The translations under genes and the position numbers were made by a program. From Sphingomonas soli NBRC 100801 (GTDB lineage Bacteria > Pseudomonadota > Alphaproteobacteria > Sphingomonadales > Sphingomonadaceae), in NCBI RefSeq assembly GCF_001591025.1, contig NZ_BCTZ01000024.1:1-64000 (forward strand): a stretch of DNA of 64,000 nucleotides, written 5' to 3'. Under the pieces are notes generated by a model. That model was not told the origin of the DNA and searched no databases. It was given only the letters and a program-made list of their open reading frames with translations. Positions 61,843 to 64,000 of the stretch are shown here, one piece after another; position 1 is the first letter of the stretch, and each line of letters starts with the position of its first letter.

Positions 61843-62793
61843 TCAGCCGATCGGCATCGCGTCCACGGCGTCCTCGCTTTTCTCCGGTCGGATATAGATC
61901 GAGCTGATCAGCGGCATTCGCGCCTTCAGCTTCGCCTCGATTCCCTCGATCAGCGTTTCCGCCTCGCCCATCCGCAGCCTGTCCACGAAATCCGCGCTGA
62001 TCGCGACGAACACGCGCTCGGGCGCGGAATGCACCGTGCGCACATGGTTGACCGTCGTGATCATCTCCTCGGCCTCCAGCACCGCGCGGATCTCCGCCAC
62101 CATTGCGGGATCGGCGCGCTCGCCGATCAGCAGCCCCTTGGCCTCGCGCGCCAGCAACAGCGCCACCGCCGCCAGGATCGCGCCGATCACGATCGAGGCC
62201 GCGCCATCGATCCGCGGATCGCCCCAATAATGGCTTGCCCAGATGCCCGCGCCCGCGACGAACAGCCCGGCCAGCGCCGCTGAATCCTCGAACAATACGA
62301 TGAACCCGGTCGGATCCTTCGAATCGCGGATCGCTTCCCACCAGCCGGCCCGGCCCTTGCCCCGGCCGAACTCCCGAAGCGCGATCCACCAGCTCGTCCC
62401 TTCCATCCCGATCGCCACGGCCAGCACGATATAGTTGATCGTCGGATCGTGGAGCGGTTCAGGATCGGCGATATGCTTCCAGCCTTCGTACACCGATACG
62501 CCGGCGCCCAGCCCGAAGATCAGGATCGCGACGACGAACGCCCAGAAATAGAGTTCGCGGCCATAGCCAAAGGGGTGGAGCGCGTCGGGCAGCCTACGCG
62601 CGCGGCGCTGGCCGTAAAGCAGCAGTCCCTGATTGCCGCTGTCCACCAGGCTGTGCACGCCCTCGGTCAGCATCGAGGACGAGCCGGTAATCGCCGCCGC
62701 GATGAATTTCGCGACGGCGATCCCGAGGTTGGCGGCAAGCGCCGCGTAGATGACCAAATTGGCGCGCCAGCCGCCTGCTGGAGCGGCCTGCAA
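61843..62793 (-). CDS. Cation diffusion facilitator family transporter
   Basis: A 316-residue inner-membrane protein with about six helices. SSMLTEGVHSLVDSGNQGLLLYG has the membrane metal-site His/Asp pair, and YELYFWAF-type segments follow. The C-terminal cytoplasmic domain contains MITTVNHVRTVHSAPERVFVAISADF with histidines. It exports divalent cations such as Zn2+ in exchange for protons. It is preceded by 62797-63156 on the same strand, 3 bp apart. Confidence 0.9.
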   Translation of the reverse strand: MQAAPAGGWRANLVIYAALAANLGIAVAKFIAAAITGSSSMLTEGVHSLVDSGNQGLLLYGQRRARRLPDALHPFGYGRELYFWAFVVAILIFGLGAGVSVYEGWKHIADPEPLHDPTINYIVLAVAIGMEGTSWWIALREFGRGKGRAGWWEAIRDSKDPTGFIVLFEDSAALAGLFVAGAGIWASHYWGDPRIDGAASIVIGAILAAVALLLAREAKGLLIGERADPAMVAEIRAVLEAEEMITTVNHVRTVHSAPERVFVAISADFVDRLRMGEAETLIEGIEAKLKARMPLISSIYIRPEKSEDAVDAMPIG

Positions 62794-62796
62794 GTC

Positions 62797-63156
62797 TTAG
62801 CCCAACCCGATCTTGTTCAGCACGCGCTCGACCAGGCCCGGCTCTTCGGGCTTGCCGGCGGCGAGCCGCTCTTCCTTCTTCGGGTCGAAGCCGCTGCTTT
62901 CGGGCAGGGCCGCGCCATGATGGCTGTGCACTGGCTGGGTCGAGGCGGGCGGATCGGACGCATCCATGCTCTCGTCGAGGCCGCGATCGAGCCGCGCTTC
63001 CTTGCTTTCGGGATTGCGCTCCAGCCTCTTGGCGATCGATTCATCGGTGCCGGCATCGGCGGAATGTACCACGCCGGGCTTGCCGTCGGGTCCCGGGGCA
63101 ACCGACATTCTGTCCATCGCCTCGTCGATGGCCGGGTCAATCGGGTTGGCAGTCAT
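62797..63156 (-). CDS. Hydrophilic hypothetical protein
   Basis: A 119-residue protein with many charged residues and prolines (MTANPIDPAIDEAMDRMS, ESIAKRLERNPESKEARLDR, HSHHGAALPESSGFDPKKEE). It has no membrane segment or signal. The HSHH stretch might bind metal, in line with the adjacent cation exporter gene, but this is inference only. ATG follows GGAGAG. Confidence 0.6.
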   Translation of the reverse strand: MTANPIDPAIDEAMDRMSVAPGPDGKPGVVHSADAGTDESIAKRLERNPESKEARLDRGLDESMDASDPPASTQPVHSHHGAALPESSGFDPKKEERLAAGKPEEPGLVERVLNKIGLG

Positions 63157-63231
63157 GTCACTCTCCTGAGCGTTGCCCTGCTGAAACGACCCTCCCCCGA
63201 TTCGCGTTCCGCGCCGCTCGGATCATTGGCG

Positions 63232-63272
63232 CAAAAGAAAAACGGCCCGGCGATTTTCATCGCCAGGCCGTT
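63232..63272 (-). terminator. Rho-independent terminator of the Bax-inhibitor-1 gene
   Basis: On the minus strand, arms AACGGCCTGGCGAT and ATCGCCGGGCCGTT (one mismatch) with a GAAA loop are followed by TTTCTTTTG, about 25 bases after the stop codon at 63298. Confidence 0.8.
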
Positions 63273-63297
63273 GTTTTCCTTCAGGCTTTCGCCGGAA

Positions 63298-64000
63298 CTA
63301 GTTCCGCGAGCTGCCGAACAGGCGCAGCAGGAACAGGAACATGTTGATGAAGTCGAGATAGAGCGTCAGCGCACCCATGATCACCGTCTTGCCCACCATG
63401 TCGGTGCCGCGCACATAATCATACATGCTCTTGATCTTCTGCGTGTCATAGGCGGTCAGCCCCGCGAAGATCAGCACGCCCGCCACGCTGATGACGAACG
63501 ACAGGCCGTCCGAGCGGAGGAAGAGGTTGATCAGGCTGGCGACGATGATGCCGACCAGGCCCATGATCAGGAAGGTGCCGAAGCCCGAGAGATCGCGCTT
63601 GGTGGTGTAGCCCCACAGGCTCAGGCCGGCAAAGCCAGCCGCCGTGGCGAAGAAGACCTGTGCGATCGACGTGTCGGTATAGACGAGGAAGATGAACGAC
63701 AGCGACACGCCCATCAGCAGCGAATAGGCCCAGAACAGCCCCTGCAGCGCGACGGTCGAAAGCCGACCCTGGCCAAAGCTCATCACCATCACGATGCCCA
63801 GCGGTGCCAGCATCGCGACCCAGCCCAGTGCGTTCATCTGGCCGGTTTCGCTGAACATCGAATAGACCCAGCCGCTCTTGGCGAAGAGCAGCGAGACGAT
63901 GCCGGTGAGCAGCACGCCCGAGGCCATGTAATTATAGACCGAGAGCATGTACGACCGCAGGCCCGCGTCGCGGGCGTCGGCCTGCACGCCTGCATAGGGC
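63298..64000 (-). CDS. Bax inhibitor-1/YccA family membrane protein (partial at window edge)
   Basis: At least 234 residues, open to the window end, so the N-terminus lies beyond 64000. About seven membrane helices are present. The family segments are AGLRSYMLSVYNYMASGVLLTG, MVMSFGQGRLST, LSLWGYTTKRDLSGFGTFLIMGL and AYDTQKIKSMYDYVRG, the last with the Asp pair of the BI-1 calcium/proton-leak channel. A GTG at 63987 could be a start, but the residues before it (PYAGVQADARDAG) fit the family's N-terminus. It acts in the inner membrane; bacterial function is uncertain. Confidence 0.9.
   Translation of the reverse strand, partial: PYAGVQADARDAGLRSYMLSVYNYMASGVLLTGIVSLLFAKSGWVYSMFSETGQMNALGWVAMLAPLGIVMVMSFGQGRLSTVALQGLFWAYSLLMGVSLSFIFLVYTDTSIAQVFFATAAGFAGLSLWGYTTKRDLSGFGTFLIMGLVGIIVASLINLFLRSDGLSFVISVAGVLIFAGLTAYDTQKIKSMYDYVRGTDMVGKTVIMGALTLYLDFINMFLFLLRLFGSSRN

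Overview
The window is GC-rich chromosomal DNA of an alphaproteobacterium, most probably a sphingomonad (Sphingomonas or a close relative). This is inferred from the gene set: a TonB receptor next to catabolic genes, DUF3597, the small wHTH regulator type, the HslV propeptide form, and many GC-rich palindromic intergenic repeats. No rRNA, CRISPR array or complete insertion sequence was found. One tRNA, Pro(GGG), is present.

Layout. 0-7.3 kb: a DNA methyltransferase with a C-terminal nuclease-like domain, divergent from uvrA (which carries a translated palindromic repeat), then a visibly AT-richer two-gene cassette of an HD-domain phosphohydrolase and a DNA-polymerase-beta-type nucleotidyltransferase that ends in a perfect 14-bp hairpin. 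7.3-16.4 kb: small stress and envelope genes (cupins, secreted beta-helix protein, DUF3597, cold shock protein, two histone-tail-like proteins, glycine-zipper lipoprotein, OsmC, iron permease family) and a GT4 glycosyltransferase. 16.4-21.1 kb: a DUF3089 hydrolase, the yajC-secD-secF-Mth938 operon and tRNA-Pro. 21.1-24.3 kb: a set of small unrecognised, phage-like genes beside the tRNA. 24.3-40.1 kb: a catabolic cluster around a GntR regulator: LigI-like amidohydrolase, two alpha/beta hydrolases, type-B carboxylesterase, GST, CaiB-type CoA-transferase, carboxymuconolactone-decarboxylase-like protein, crotonase, TonB receptor, diheme cytochrome c, OmpA-like protein and an MFS importer. 40.3-44.1 kb: a LysR regulator divergent from a cupin-MFS-CPBP-protease operon. 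44.1-46.3 kb: a NUDIX-DUF47 fused reading frame with an apparent ATT start, coupled to a PiT phosphate transporter. 46.6-64 kb: palindromic repeats, small regulators, hslV-STAS-hslU, paired secreted paralogues, gloA/gloB, TPR protein, hydrolases, YpfJ metallopeptidase, patatin, 3-hydroxybutyrate dehydrogenase, a DUF559 nuclease-like gene enclosed by repeats, an M20 peptidase, an RNase II-type enzyme, a cation efflux protein and a Bax-inhibitor-1 protein cut by the window end.

How the parts work together. The GntR cluster reads as a complete import-and-degrade unit for an ester- or lactone-type substrate: outer-membrane uptake (TonB receptor), exported esterases, inner-membrane MFS uptake, CoA activation, crotonase chemistry and lactone opening. 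The substrate cannot be read from sequence. The phosphate block pairs a PhoU-like regulator with its transporter. The HD plus nucleotidyltransferase cassette is the best candidate for an undescribed system, because composition, tight coupling and paired nucleotide-handling domains suggest a mobile nucleotide-based unit. Coordinates and starts were chosen by reading ribosome binding sites and overlaps; function calls rest on motifs recognised by eye, without database searches.
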